A DNA stretch of 64,000 nucleotides from Clostridia bacterium (GCA_017561145.1 JAFZDO010000043.1:1-64000); one strand, 5' to 3'; numbered from the stretch's first letter, positions 24,979-32,963 are shown. Program-made: numbers and translations. The notes: generated by a model not told the origin, from the sequence alone.

Positions 24979-25821
24979 TCAGATCACCTTTAAATTCAGC
25001 CTCGGAAAATAAATTTCGAGTATTTTTTTGTAATACATTCCGTCACGTGCCAATTTTTCGGCGTTGCAAAGATCAAGCCCGATCCCGTGCCCAACTCCGT
25101 AGGAAACGGCTTTTATCCCGCCTTCGACCTCTTCAAAAGTAATTTCTACGCTTTTAAGCCCAAACGCCGAGGCGATCAGATCGCCGTTTATCTGCCGACC
25201 GTTAAAAATCGCAAAGGAAAGCTTGTTGTTTTCGCCGTAAACGGCATAGAACTTCATCTCCTCCTTCGCTTCGGGGAAGAGGGAAAGGAGCTCGGCATCG
25301 GTGAAGCTCTTTTCGGTCTTGTGCTTTTCGCATCTCTCGCCCGATGCAACGGGTACAAGATAGGCGAATTCGTCACTTTGAACCGTTCCGCTCGAGGCGC
25401 AAAGCGAAAAAAGCGCGAGCGCGGGCGCTTTGTCGGTTTCGAGATACTGCCCGTTCGTTTCGCGCACGGCATTTTGCGTGCCCTCGCTTGCGGAATTACT
25501 CGGTGAAAGCTCAATACAGCAATCTCCGCTGTCGCAGCAGTCAAAGCCTGCGTGCTTGCAACCAAAGGTCGCAAAATACATCCCGATTGAGCGTGCCGCA
25601 ACCGCAAACGCCTTTTTTGCCTCAAGCTCGGTAACCTCGTCCTCCCTTGCGGCAAGCACACGCAAAACGTAATCCTCGAGCTCTATATCCTTAATTCTCC
25701 CGTCGGAAAAGCACACCGAAACGGTTAAAACGTCACTTTTTTCGATAGTCGCATCGGCAACAAACGGCATCACGGTAACTATCACCGCAAAGACAAGAAA
25801 AAGCAAAGCAAAGTTTTTCAT
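24979..25821 (-). CDS. spoIID: Stage II sporulation protein D (SpoIID)
   Basis: SpoIID is a lytic transglycosylase that cuts peptidoglycan during engulfment. The 280-residue protein has an N-terminal membrane helix (MKNFALLFLVFAVIVTVMPF), EDYVLRVLAAREDEV near residue 55, FAVAARSIGMYFATFG, and the C-terminal YGVGHGIGLDLCNAEKLA. In characterised SpoIID the catalytic Glu follows VVAA or VVSA, 13 residues before AVAAR; here that position is Arg, with Glu next to it. The start at 25821 has AAGGA upstream; a start at 25848 would add nine polar residues. It lies upstream of the spoIIQ-like gene in one operon. Confidence 0.85.
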   Translation of the reverse strand: MKNFALLFLVFAVIVTVMPFVADATIEKSDVLTVSVCFSDGRIKDIELEDYVLRVLAAREDEVTELEAKKAFAVAARSIGMYFATFGCKHAGFDCCDSGDCCIELSPSNSASEGTQNAVRETNGQYLETDKAPALALFSLCASSGTVQSDEFAYLVPVASGERCEKHKTEKSFTDAELLSLFPEAKEEMKFYAVYGENNKLSFAIFNGRQINGDLIASAFGLKSVEITFEEVEGGIKAVSYGVGHGIGLDLCNAEKLARDGMYYKKILEIYFPRLNLKVI

Positions 25822-25887
25822 ATTATAACATCCTTTCGTTTGTTCCATTTATATTTGAAGGAATTTTGATTTAGAATAAAAAAAGTC

Positions 25888-25916
25888 TTGATTTTTGGAA
25901 AACGTTATGATAGAAT
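25888..25916 (+). promoter_or_regulatory. Promoter of tRNA-Val
   Basis: TTGATT (25888-25893), 17-base spacer, TAGAAT (25911-25916). Confidence 0.65.
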
Positions 25917-25935
25917 GATTCGGCAAACAGAATAT

Positions 25936-26012
25936 GTGGGTGTAGCTCAGTTGGTTAGAGCACTTGCTTGACATGCAAGGGGTCGTTGGTTCAAGTCCAT
26001 TCATCCACACCA
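25936..26012 (+). tRNA. tRNA-Val (GAC anticodon)
   Basis: The acceptor arm GTGGGTG pairs with CATCCAC (one G-T pair). The anticodon stem CTTGC/GCAAG closes the loop TTGACAT with anticodon GAC. The T arm holds GGTTCAAGTCC. CCA is encoded at 26010-26012. Confidence 0.93.
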
Positions 26013-26045
26013 AAAATCCTGCACACAAGTGCGGGATTTTTACTT
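26012..26045 (+). terminator. Terminator of tRNA-Val
   Basis: AAAAATCCTGCAC pairs with GTGCGGGATTTTT around an ACAA loop. Short tandem TTCACT-type repeats follow (about 26046-26080), with partial complements near 26113-26127. Confidence 0.85.
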
Positions 26046-26177
26046 TTTCACTCTTCACTTTTCACTCTTCACTTTTCACTAAATCAGCAGGATTTTTGGA
26101 AAGTAATAAGTAATAGTGAATAGTGAAGAAGTACGGTAGCTTTTCGCAAATACGAAAAGCAGTTTTTATAATACAAC

Positions 26178-26219
26178 AAAAAACCGATTTGATTGGGTAG
26201 ACCCTTTCAAATCGGTTTT
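26178..26219 (-). terminator. Terminator overlapping the end of the XRE gene
   Basis: AAAACCGATTTGA pairs with TCAAATCGGTTTT around a 14-base loop. The same stem sequence recurs at 27294-27326 with a different loop. Confidence 0.75.
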
Positions 26220-26433
26220 ATTTATTCGTTTCCTTTTTATCGGTGCGGTTGAGAAGATAATCAACCGAAACCTTATGAAAATCGGCAAGCTTTATAAGTA
26301 TTTCGGTTGGAATATCAAGCTCTCCGCGCTCATAATTACTGTAAACCCGCTGACTGCAGGATAATATCTCGCCCATTTGCTTCTGTGTAAGATCGTTATC
26401 CTCGCGCAGATCGCGTATTCTTTTGTAAAGCAT
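26218..26433 (-). CDS. XRE-type helix-turn-helix repressor
   Basis: A 71-residue protein that is a single HTH_3 domain: RIRDLREDNDLTQKQMGEIL forms helices 1-2, SCSQRVYSNYERGELDIPTE the recognition helix and turn, and LADFHKVSVDYLLNRTDK the last helices. It probably represses its own gene and the divergent lipoprotein gene through the AGCGGA-AAA-TCCGCT palindrome in the shared 200-base gap. The start at 26433 follows GGGGGTG; the ATG at 26448 is part of that ribosome site region and is less likely. No phage genes surround it. Confidence 0.85.
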   Translation of the reverse strand: MLYKRIRDLREDNDLTQKQMGEILSCSQRVYSNYERGELDIPTEILIKLADFHKVSVDYLLNRTDKKETNK

Positions 26434-26470
26434 ATTTTTCACCCCCATAACAGTATACCTTATTATAGTT

Positions 26471-26516
26471 TAGCGGAAAATACACTATTGACATTTAGCG
26501 GAAAATCCGCTACAAT
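26471..26516 (+). promoter_or_regulatory. Operator pair and promoter between XRE gene and lipoprotein gene
   Basis: The perfect palindrome AGCGGA-AAA-TCCGCT (26497-26511) lies in the spacer of a promoter TTGACA (26488-26493) / 17 / TACAAT (26511-26516). A second, half-conserved copy (AGCGGAAAATACACT, 26472-26486) lies 25 bases away, on the side of the XRE gene. The layout suits one regulator controlling both directions. Confidence 0.7.
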
Positions 26517-26641
26517 GACAAATGACGAGTCTTTTAAGCAGAGCATATCGAAGAAAAATTTTGAAATTCCCAAAAATATGTGACAAAACTGCAAAACGTT
26601 CGTCTATAGATTTGTAAACAACATACTCGGAGGAAAAAACA

Positions 26642-27274
26642 ATGAAAAAAATTATTGCCGCGTTTATTATCACCGCGCTTATGGCTTGCGCGCTCGTTTC
26701 GTGTACCGAAGAAGGCACCGAAGGCTCGGTTGCCGAAAGCAGCACCGCGCAAGAGGTTGAATCTTCTGCCGCAGACATCGAAGTGTCGGTTGCCGATGAA
26801 TCGAGTGAAGCTGTTGTCGAAAGCGAAGTGGTAAGCGAAACGGTTGACGAAAGCGAAGAGTCGAACGAGGGCGAAAGGGAAGAGATCGCGGTTAAAATAA
26901 GCATGGAATATCCAACCGACGAGCTTCTTGCGGATAAGGATGCATATATATTATATGACGACCCCGATACCGATTACAGTCTTGCCGCGTTTACTACCGA
27001 CACAAAGGTAACCAATTTCAGATATTTCAGCGTTGTTGCCACCGATACCTGGTCGGACGACGGCGGTCTTAAGATAAAAGAAATTCTTTATACTCTCGAT
27101 GAATTCACACCCGAAATGACCTTCGTTGCGGAAGTGGTGTTCACCGACGTTTACACGTGCAGAGGAATCTCGTTCGTGGACGCAAACGGAAATACGCAGT
27201 ATTACGGTTTGTATGACAACGCAATTGACGACAGCATCGGCGTGAGCAGAAAAGATATCGCCGAAAAGGATTAA
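26642..27274 (+). CDS. Lipoprotein of unknown function
   Basis: A 210-residue protein with a lipoprotein signal (MKKIIAAFIITALMACALVS then Cys 22). An acidic Ser/Glu/Val-rich linker covers residues 23-80 (VESSAADIEVSVADESSEAV). The C-terminal domain of about 130 residues has KVTNFRYFSVVATDTWSDDG and FVAEVVFTDVYTCRGISFVD and is not one I recognise. It is transcribed divergently from the XRE repressor and has that repressor's likely operator in its promoter, so the pair may be a regulated envelope module. The ribosome site is GGAGG at 26630. Confidence 0.8.
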   Translation: MKKIIAAFIITALMACALVSCTEEGTEGSVAESSTAQEVESSAADIEVSVADESSEAVVESEVVSETVDESEESNEGEREEIAVKISMEYPTDELLADKDAYILYDDPDTDYSLAAFTTDTKVTNFRYFSVVATDTWSDDGGLKIKEILYTLDEFTPEMTFVAEVVFTDVYTCRGISFVDANGNTQYYGLYDNAIDDSIGVSRKDIAEKD

Positions 27275-27293
27275 ATAAATTAAATAATATAAT

Positions 27294-27326
27294 AAAACCG
27301 ATTTGACGTAAAATCAAATCGGTTTT
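27294..27326 (+). terminator. Terminator of the lipoprotein gene
   Basis: The stem AAAACCGATTTGA / TCAAATCGGTTTT has an 8-base loop and is followed by ATTTTTT. It has the same stem as 26178-26219. Confidence 0.8.
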
Positions 27327-27447
27327 ATTTTTTATCGGTGCGAGCGCAAGAAGGTATCAACGCGCAGTTGAACAACCGAGAGTTGATATTTTCATCCCAA
27401 ACAAGCCCGCATTTGCATCTTCCCGAACCAAAAAGTAAACAGAGCGG
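27325..27447 (-). pseudogene. Possible 3' remnant of a small Cys-rich protein gene
   Basis: A minus-strand frame of 40 codons without a start codon ends in TAA at 27325 and includes GRCKCGLVWDENINSRLFNC. The Cys pattern and the lack of any start suggest the tail of a lost gene. The last residues (RTDKK) and the following terminator stem resemble the end of the XRE gene at 26218, so a duplication of the gene end is another reading. Confidence 0.3.
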
Positions 27448-27450
27448 TTA

Positions 27451-27479
27451 TTGTCAAAACGCGCACTGTGTGTTATACT
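27451..27479 (+). promoter_or_regulatory. Promoter of the HTH-DUF2807 gene
   Basis: TTGTCA (27451-27456), 17-base spacer, TATACT (27474-27479). Confidence 0.6.
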
Positions 27480-27523
27480 TGGCTTAAAGACAGATAATTT
27501 TGTAAGGACGGGTCTTAACACGA

Positions 27524-28744
27524 ATGAGCAATTACCAAACAGAAAATATCGGCAAGATCATAGCGAAAAAGCGCAAGGAAGCAGGAATGACGCAAGAAAC
27601 GCTTGCTTCACGCTTACAAATCACTCCGCAAGCGATATCAAAATGGGAAAACGGCATTGGTTTTCCGGATTTGATGCTTGTCCCTCAGATCGCGTCCGCT
27701 TTGGAAATATCATTGTCAGAATTATTCGGAGAAGACGAACCGCAAAAAATAACCGTTCCGCAAACGTATATGAATATGAATTTGGTTTGCACCGATCAAA
27801 AAAATGCGGTTTATTCAAACAAAGAAATTGCAAGCATAAACGACCGCTCGGTATGCTTTTCTGACGGAAGTAGTGCAGATATGGCTTCCAACACAGTAAT
27901 TAACTGCGGGTCGGGAGAAATTCGTATTATAGACCTACAGGACATTATTCCGCTTGCGTTTTCCGACGATTTCGAGCACAAACAGCTTATAAAAAGCTTT
28001 AACGAAGCCCGCACGCTCGAAATAATCAATTCTGCGGCGTGCGAGATAGAGATAATCCGCGGAAAAGATAACGAAACTGTAATAAGCGCAGAAGGAAGCA
28101 AGCGCTTTATGGACCGATTAGAGCTTACCGAAGCTAACGGTAAACTTAAGGTACACGCACAACAATCCACTAACCACGGTACCGAGATCGGAAATTCCAT
28201 AACAATTGCCGTTGGCTTTGACGTCGGAGAATCCTTGGACGTTCATATTAACGGTTGCGGTGGGTTAACCACACCGCTTTCGTTCGATTCGGCAAAGCTG
28301 ACAATAAGCGGCTCGGGAAGCATCAAGGTCAAGGACCTTGATCGGTGCGAAATAATAATTTCGGGAAGCGGCGATATTGCAACAGATGACATAAGGCAAT
28401 CGCTTTCGGTCAAGATAAGCGGTTCGGGATCTGTAGCCAGCGCAAATACAAAAAATGCAACTGTACGCATCGCAGGCTCCGGCGATCTTTCGGCAATGCA
28501 GCTTTACGGTAATTTAGACATATCGGTTTCGGGAAGCGGAAGCGTTTCGTGTTCCGGCGGCGAAATAGATACTCTCAACGTAAGCATCAGAGGAAGCGGA
28601 GATCTTGCGGGTGAATGGCTGACCGTTAATAACGCTGACATATCTATGCACGGAAGCGGCACTATATCGATAGGCAGAATAAAGGGCAGATCTGTCGAGC
28701 GTTTATCAAAAGATTGCACGCTAAACGTAAGAAAACGCGGCTGA
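27524..28744 (+). CDS. HTH (XRE) protein fused to a DUF2807-like beta-repeat domain
   Basis: Residues 8-68 form an XRE helix-turn-helix (IIAKKRKEAGMTQETLASRL, QITPQAISKWENGIGFPDLM). Residues from about 155 resemble DUF2807, the head-GIN adhesin-like domain: ARTLEIINSAACEIEIIRGK followed by repeated ISGSGSI, ISGSGDI, IAGSGDL, VSGSGSV and IRGSGDL units, which should form a beta-helix. DUF2807 is normally found in secreted or membrane proteins. Here there is no signal peptide or membrane helix, so the domain should be in the cytoplasm with the DNA-binding part. It may sense a ligand. The gene is single, with its own promoter and terminator; the ribosome site is weak (AAGGA about 17 bases upstream). 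Confidence 0.8.
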   Translation: MSNYQTENIGKIIAKKRKEAGMTQETLASRLQITPQAISKWENGIGFPDLMLVPQIASALEISLSELFGEDEPQKITVPQTYMNMNLVCTDQKNAVYSNKEIASINDRSVCFSDGSSADMASNTVINCGSGEIRIIDLQDIIPLAFSDDFEHKQLIKSFNEARTLEIINSAACEIEIIRGKDNETVISAEGSKRFMDRLELTEANGKLKVHAQQSTNHGTEIGNSITIAVGFDVGESLDVHINGCGGLTTPLSFDSAKLTISGSGSIKVKDLDRCEIIISGSGDIATDDIRQSLSVKISGSGSVASANTKNATVRIAGSGDLSAMQLYGNLDISVSGSGSVSCSGGEIDTLNVSIRGSGDLAGEWLTVNNADISMHGSGTISIGRIKGRSVERLSKDCTLNVRKRG

Positions 28745-28757
28745 CAAAAAGATTTTA

Positions 28758-28790
28758 ACCGTTCGTGAGGTTCTCACGGGCGGTTTTGTT
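28758..28790 (+). terminator. Terminator of the HTH-DUF2807 gene
   Basis: ACCGTTCGTGAG pairs, with two mismatches, with CTCACGGGCGGT; TTTTGTT follows. The rest of the gap to 29030 holds a promoter and no recognisable gene. Confidence 0.7.
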
Positions 28791-28964
28791 GTAAAAGAAC
28801 TCCCCCCATAGCGGCGGGGTTCGATTTACACTATTGCCTATGCATATAGACAGAAAAGCTCCGATTGTGATAAAATATAAAAGCCCTGCCGATCAAAATA
28901 AAAAAGTCAAGCGGAGAGCATCTCTTGTGCCGCAACACAAAAGAGAAGAAATTCTTATTTCCTC

Positions 28965-28992
28965 TTGACAATTTTGACATTTCTCTTATAAT
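28965..28992 (+). promoter_or_regulatory. Promoter of the two-repeat lipoprotein gene
   Basis: TTGACA (28965-28970), 16-base spacer, TATAAT (28987-28992). Confidence 0.7.
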
Positions 28993-29030
28993 ATACATAA
29001 GGTAATGTATTTACTAAAAGGAGATTAGTT

Positions 29031-29633
29031 ATGAAGAAACTCTTGCTTGTATTTTTAGTTATGGCAATGTGCGTTTCTCTTTGTGCATGCTCGGCATCGA
29101 TAGAGAAAGAAAAATTGGTTGGCATCTGGTCCTTGGAGGACGGCACCAACGTAGTTAGCATCACCTTTAATGAAAACAACAAATTCTCGTGCGAATATAA
29201 CGGCGCAAAGAGCGAAGGCTCCTACGGTCTCTTCGGTGGTGACGTATATTTGAACTTCCCCGAGGGCAAGCCTAACCCCTTCGGCGCAGATGCTCGCAGC
29301 ATATTTACCTATAACGGCGAATCCATCACTCTTGACAACCTTTCTTTGTTGAAGACCTCTATCGACAAGGATCACCTCGTCGGCGTATGGTCTGCTAAAA
29401 AGGATACCGTTGAATACACCTTCACCTTCACCCGTGACGGCAAGTTCAAGTGCGTTGTAAAGACTGAAGGCGCAAAGGATAAGACTCTTGACGGCTCCTT
29501 CGAAATCAAGGCTGTTGAAAATAACGTTAACCTTAAGTTCTCCAGCACCAAGGCTAACCCCTTCAAGTCCACCGCTTTAGGTTATGAAGACGGCAATCTC
29601 GTTATTGAAGAGATCACCTTTATTAAAAAGTAA
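29031..29633 (+). CDS. Lipoprotein with two lipocalin-like repeats
   Basis: A 200-residue lipoprotein; the signal ends at LCAC near residue 20. The mature part consists of two related repeats of about 85 residues. The first runs from KLVGIWSLEDGTNVVSITF through NNKFSCEYNG to PNPFGADA; the second runs from HLVGVWSAKKDTVEYTFTF through DGKFKCVV to ANPFKSTA. The pattern LxGxWS plus a beta hairpin is that of small secreted lipocalin-like domains of unknown role. It is a single-gene unit between two terminators. AAAAGGAG lies 9 bases before the ATG. No partner gene suggests a function. Confidence 0.8.
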   Translation: MKKLLLVFLVMAMCVSLCACSASIEKEKLVGIWSLEDGTNVVSITFNENNKFSCEYNGAKSEGSYGLFGGDVYLNFPEGKPNPFGADARSIFTYNGESITLDNLSLLKTSIDKDHLVGVWSAKKDTVEYTFTFTRDGKFKCVVKTEGAKDKTLDGSFEIKAVENNVNLKFSSTKANPFKSTALGYEDGNLVIEEITFIKK

Positions 29634-29648
29634 TTAACGCAAATTTAA

Positions 29649-29676
29649 GCAGAGTGCAAACGCGCTCTGCTTTTCG
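29649..29676 (+). terminator. Terminator of the two-repeat lipoprotein gene
   Basis: GCAGAG (29649-29654) pairs with CTCTGC (29665-29670), followed by TTTTCGTTT. Confidence 0.7.
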
Positions 29677-29684
29677 TTTCTCTA

Positions 29685-29713
29685 TTGAAAAACAAAGATA
29701 TGTGTGCTATAAT
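29685..29713 (+). promoter_or_regulatory. Promoter of the phosphodiesterase-like gene
   Basis: TTGAAA (29685-29690), 17-base spacer, TATAAT (29708-29713). Confidence 0.7.
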
Positions 29714-29745
29714 GACAAAAAGCAGTTTTTAAAGGAGATACGGTA

Positions 29746-30510
29746 ATGAGAACGCTTGTTATTTTGGCTGACGGTATGCGCCCCGACGCGCTGCAAGGCA
29801 TCGCAAAGGCAAAGGAGTTTATGACCAAATGCCGTTATACGCTTGACGGCGTTACAGTCATGCCGTCGGTTACGCTTCCTTGCCATATGTCGCTCTTTCA
29901 CAGCGTTGATCCGCTTCGCCACGGCACAACGACGAATATTTATGCTCCGCAGGTGCGCCCGATAAAGGGTCTTTGCGAAAGACTTCTGGAAGCGGGCAAA
30001 AAGAGCGCGTTTTTCTATAACTGGGAGGAGCTTCGCGATCTTACAAGGCCCAATTCCTTAACAAAATCCTTTTTCGTAAAGGGAAGGGATATCGGATACG
30101 ACAAGGCGGGCGATATTATCACCGACGAGGCAATAAAATACTTAAACGAAAATTACGTTGATTTTACCTTCTTATATATGGGCTATCCCGATGCGGCAGG
30201 TCATAACTTCGGCTGGATGGGTGAGGAATATATGCAATCGCTCGACAGCTGCTTTGCAAATATGGAGCGCCTTATCGACTCGCTTCCCGACGATTATCTT
30301 GTTATCATTACCGCAGACCACGGCGGACACGGCAGAACGCACGGCACAGATATGCCCGAGGATATGACGATTCCCGTTTTCGTTTACGGCAAGGGTATCG
30401 AAGCCGGCGAAACTCTCGGCAACGTCAGCATCAAGGATATCGCACCTACGGTCGTTAAGCTTTTGGGCGTTGAGCCCGATATCGATTGGGAAGGAAAAAG
30501 CTTTCTTTAA
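29746..30510 (+). CDS. Alkaline-phosphatase-fold enzyme (nucleotide pyrophosphatase/phosphodiesterase type)
   Basis: A 254-residue, probably cytoplasmic hydrolase. It keeps the metal-site residues of the superfamily: ILADGMRPDA near residue 8, the nucleophile Thr in SVTLPCHMSLFHS near 45, YPDAAGHNFGW near 148, and ITADHGGHGRTHG near 190. No signal peptide is present. Members cut phosphodiester or phosphoanhydride bonds in nucleotides or related compounds; the substrate cannot be read from the sequence. AAAGGAG lies 9 bases before the ATG. The next gene, a lipoprotein, starts 34 bases later and probably shares the transcript. Confidence 0.85.
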   Translation: MRTLVILADGMRPDALQGIAKAKEFMTKCRYTLDGVTVMPSVTLPCHMSLFHSVDPLRHGTTTNIYAPQVRPIKGLCERLLEAGKKSAFFYNWEELRDLTRPNSLTKSFFVKGRDIGYDKAGDIITDEAIKYLNENYVDFTFLYMGYPDAAGHNFGWMGEEYMQSLDSCFANMERLIDSLPDDYLVIITADHGGHGRTHGTDMPEDMTIPVFVYGKGIEAGETLGNVSIKDIAPTVVKLLGVEPDIDWEGKSFL

Positions 30511-30543
30511 AAATTAAAAAAATATATAAACAAGGAGACAAAA

Positions 30544-31923
30544 ATGAAAAGAATCATCGCATTTACCCTCACGCTTTTACTCGTATTCGCACTTGTAGCA
30601 TGCGGCGGAGATGAAAACGAAGGCAATGAATCCTTAAGCGTTTCCGACACCTCCAAGCAGGAAGAATCCAAGACCGAATCCACCGACACTAACGAAGATT
30701 CCTCTGTAAACGCAGAAGACTCCTCCGTTGCACCCGACGAATCCTCTGTTGCTGACGAAGAAAGCAGCGAAGCAGAGGTAAGCGGCGACGAAAGCCAACC
30801 CGACGAAAGTCAGCCCGACGAAAGTCAGCCCGATGAAAGTCAACCCGATGAAGAAACCGCTCCCGAGTTCATCGCAAGCTTCGTTTCCTTCGGCAAGGTT
30901 GATACCAAGGTAAGCGCTACCTCGCAGAACGCGCTCCGTCTTACCGGTATCGACGTTGAACCTACCTTTGGCTCGATCGTGCTTTATTCCGCAGAATACG
31001 GCAAGCTCGAGAAGGAAGAGGTTTCCGACTTTGCGGTTGCTATCTTTACTTATAGCCACGAAGCATTTGAATACCTTTTGACCGAATTCTCCGAGGTTGG
31101 CGAATCCGCCTCCTTCGAAGCTCCCGAGGATGGCTTTGCGGTCGTTATCCACAAGACCCAGAGCGAGTATATCAACCGCGTAAAGGCGCTTGACAACAAG
31201 ACTCCCATATTCCCCCACGGTGTACACCTTTATACCGATGCCGATTATGAGATCGACAAGGTCAAGACCGCTCCCACTATCGACGGCGTGTTCAACAAAT
31301 CCGAATGGAAGGATTACCTTATCGAAGAGGTTGATTCCTCCAATCCCAATTGGTCCTACGCTCAGTTCGAAACCAACAACTACTATGCAACCGCTTCCTA
31401 CTACGTTACCTACGACGATACCTATCTCTATCTCTGCGTTGTTGTAGACTCGCCCTATCACTATTGCCCCATTACTCAGGCAACCGCGTCCGATATGTGG
31501 CAGTACGAATGCATTCAGGCAAAGATAAGCTCGGAAAGCCCTGCAGGCGAATACATCCTTAAAAACTTCGACCGCGCTACCAACAAGACCGCAGAAAACG
31601 ACGGCGTTATCCGTAACTTCGGCTTTGCGGCAACCGACAGCGGCGAAACCGCATATTACCAGAGCGGCACCTCTTATGAAACCTTCGAGGGTCAGGTCGT
31701 TTGCACCCGTGACGATGCAAACGCGGTAACCGTTTATGAGGTTGCAATTCCCTTTGCTTCCATCGGCGTTACTCCCGAAAAGGGCACAGAGATCGGCTTT
31801 ACCTTCTCGATCAACTCTACCAACGACGTTGACAAGGTCTGGAAGAACATCACCTACCGTAACGGCGGTGGCATTATCGGCAGAAACGACTGGACCAAGA
31901 TCCCCGTTGTAACGCTCGACTGA
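30544..31923 (+). CDS. Lipoprotein with a CBM9-like domain and Asp/Glu/Ser/Pro repeat linker
   Basis: A 459-residue lipoprotein (LVAC lipobox near residue 19). The linker, residues 20-105, is acidic and ends in tandem PDESQ units encoded by 15-base tandem DNA repeats (about 30796-30850). A first domain (about 110-225) contains SFGKVDTKVSATSQNALRL. The C-terminal part (about 230-459) is CBM9-like: TAPTIDGVFNKSEWKDYLIE, TYDDTYLYLCVVVDSPYHYC and VTVYEVAIPFASIGVTPEKG. It resembles the first domain of the protein at 3831-5381. It may bind polysaccharide at the cell surface. AAGGAG precedes the ATG, and the gene follows the phosphodiesterase-like gene closely. Confidence 0.78.
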   Translation: MKRIIAFTLTLLLVFALVACGGDENEGNESLSVSDTSKQEESKTESTDTNEDSSVNAEDSSVAPDESSVADEESSEAEVSGDESQPDESQPDESQPDESQPDEETAPEFIASFVSFGKVDTKVSATSQNALRLTGIDVEPTFGSIVLYSAEYGKLEKEEVSDFAVAIFTYSHEAFEYLLTEFSEVGESASFEAPEDGFAVVIHKTQSEYINRVKALDNKTPIFPHGVHLYTDADYEIDKVKTAPTIDGVFNKSEWKDYLIEEVDSSNPNWSYAQFETNNYYATASYYVTYDDTYLYLCVVVDSPYHYCPITQATASDMWQYECIQAKISSESPAGEYILKNFDRATNKTAENDGVIRNFGFAATDSGETAYYQSGTSYETFEGQVVCTRDDANAVTVYEVAIPFASIGVTPEKGTEIGFTFSINSTNDVDKVWKNITYRNGGGIIGRNDWTKIPVVTLD

Positions 31924-31940
31924 TAAAGAACCTAACAAAA

Positions 31941-31976
31941 ACGGCGCTTCCTTTTATAGGAAGCGTCTTTTTTATT
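31941..31976 (+). terminator. Terminator of the CBM9-like lipoprotein gene
   Basis: CGCTTCC (31945-31951) pairs with GGAAGCG (31959-31965), followed by TCTTTTTTATTT. Confidence 0.85.
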
Positions 31977-31978
31977 TC

Positions 31979-32007
31979 TTGACAAGAAGGGAAACGGGGT
32001 TTATAAT
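31979..32007 (+). promoter_or_regulatory. Consensus promoter of the surface-protein gene at 32040
   Basis: TTGACA (31979-31984), 17-base spacer, TATAAT (32002-32007): a full consensus, suggesting strong expression. Confidence 0.8.
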
Positions 32008-32039
32008 AAACTTATACCTAACAAAGGAGAAATATTGAA

Positions 32040-32939
32040 ATGAAAAAAGTTTTAGCATTGCTTATTTCCGCGATCCTTTTAGTTTCCCTTTTCGCTATCC
32101 CTGCATCTGCCGATGAAGGCTCTATGTTTTGGGTCACCCACTTTAACAACGGCTCTGTTGAAGGCGCAGGCGCGATCTTCACCGACTCCGACGCAGCAGG
32201 CGCTTGGTGGCACCACGTTGCATTCGCACCCGTTGAAGGCAAGGAAGACGTTTATGAAATAGTTGAATTCTGCATTGGCGACGGCAACGCTTACTCGCTT
32301 GCTATCCCCGAAGGCGGCTTTGTTTACGCTGTCAACACCGGCAACAACTGGCCCTCGCTTTTTGAACAAAACGGCGCTACCGGCGACGGCTCGACCGGCT
32401 TGTGGTTTGACGATGCAGAACACGCTGCAATGCCCGACTATACAAGCGATAACTGCAGCACAGCCTTTACTATGGTCAACGACTGGTGCGTAGGCTTGAC
32501 CTTCAAGATCTCCGGTCTCGACCTCGAAGGCCAAACTATCCCCACCTCCACCACCGACAAGCAGTGGTATGAGGACGATTACGTTTGCACCGCTACCATC
32601 GCTATTTATACCGGCGATGAGGATACCGAGGATCCCGCGACCTCCGAAGACGTTTCCGAAGACGTTTCCGAAGATGCTTCCACCGAAGCCTCCGAAACCG
32701 TTTCCACCGAAACCTCTGAAGATGCTTCCACCGCAACCTCTACCGATGCTTCCGAAGAAGCCTCTGAAAACGGCGGTGCAGCCTCCGAAGACGCAGCAGC
32801 CTCTACCGATGCTTCCGAAGAACCCACTACAACCGAAGAAGGCGGCCTTTCCACCGTCGCTCTTATCGCGATTATCGCAGGTGCTGTGGTAGTTATCGGC
32901 GTTATCGTTCTTGTAGTAGTTAAGTCCAAGAAAAAATAA
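32040..32939 (+). CDS. Membrane-anchored surface protein with Ser/Glu/Asp/Thr stalk
   Basis: A 299-residue protein with a signal peptide (MKKVLALLISAILLVSLFAI, cleavage near ASADE). A beta domain spans about residues 28-185 (WWHHVAFAPVEGKEDVYEIV, VGLTFKISGLDLEG) and shares its pattern with the second domain of the protein at 3831-5381 and the last domain of that at 41825-44569. A stalk of SEDVSEDAS/TEASETVS units follows, then EEPTTTEEGG, a membrane helix (VALIAIIAGAVVVIGVIVLV) and KSKKK. The last 50 residues are close to those of the 3831-5381 product, so this is a standard display anchor in this organism. It is probably co-transcribed with the next gene. Confidence 0.78.
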   Translation: MKKVLALLISAILLVSLFAIPASADEGSMFWVTHFNNGSVEGAGAIFTDSDAAGAWWHHVAFAPVEGKEDVYEIVEFCIGDGNAYSLAIPEGGFVYAVNTGNNWPSLFEQNGATGDGSTGLWFDDAEHAAMPDYTSDNCSTAFTMVNDWCVGLTFKISGLDLEGQTIPTSTTDKQWYEDDYVCTATIAIYTGDEDTEDPATSEDVSEDVSEDASTEASETVSTETSEDASTATSTDASEEASENGGAASEDAAASTDASEEPTTTEEGGLSTVALIAIIAGAVVVIGVIVLVVVKSKKK

Positions 32940-32963
32940 TTGTTTAAGTATAGGATATAAAGC

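Noticed and set aside
26046..26127. Tandem TTCACT-type words as a specific regulatory site
   Set aside because: They are short, imperfect low-complexity repeats next to a tRNA terminator, and a similar string occurs at 56697-56722 without any shared context.
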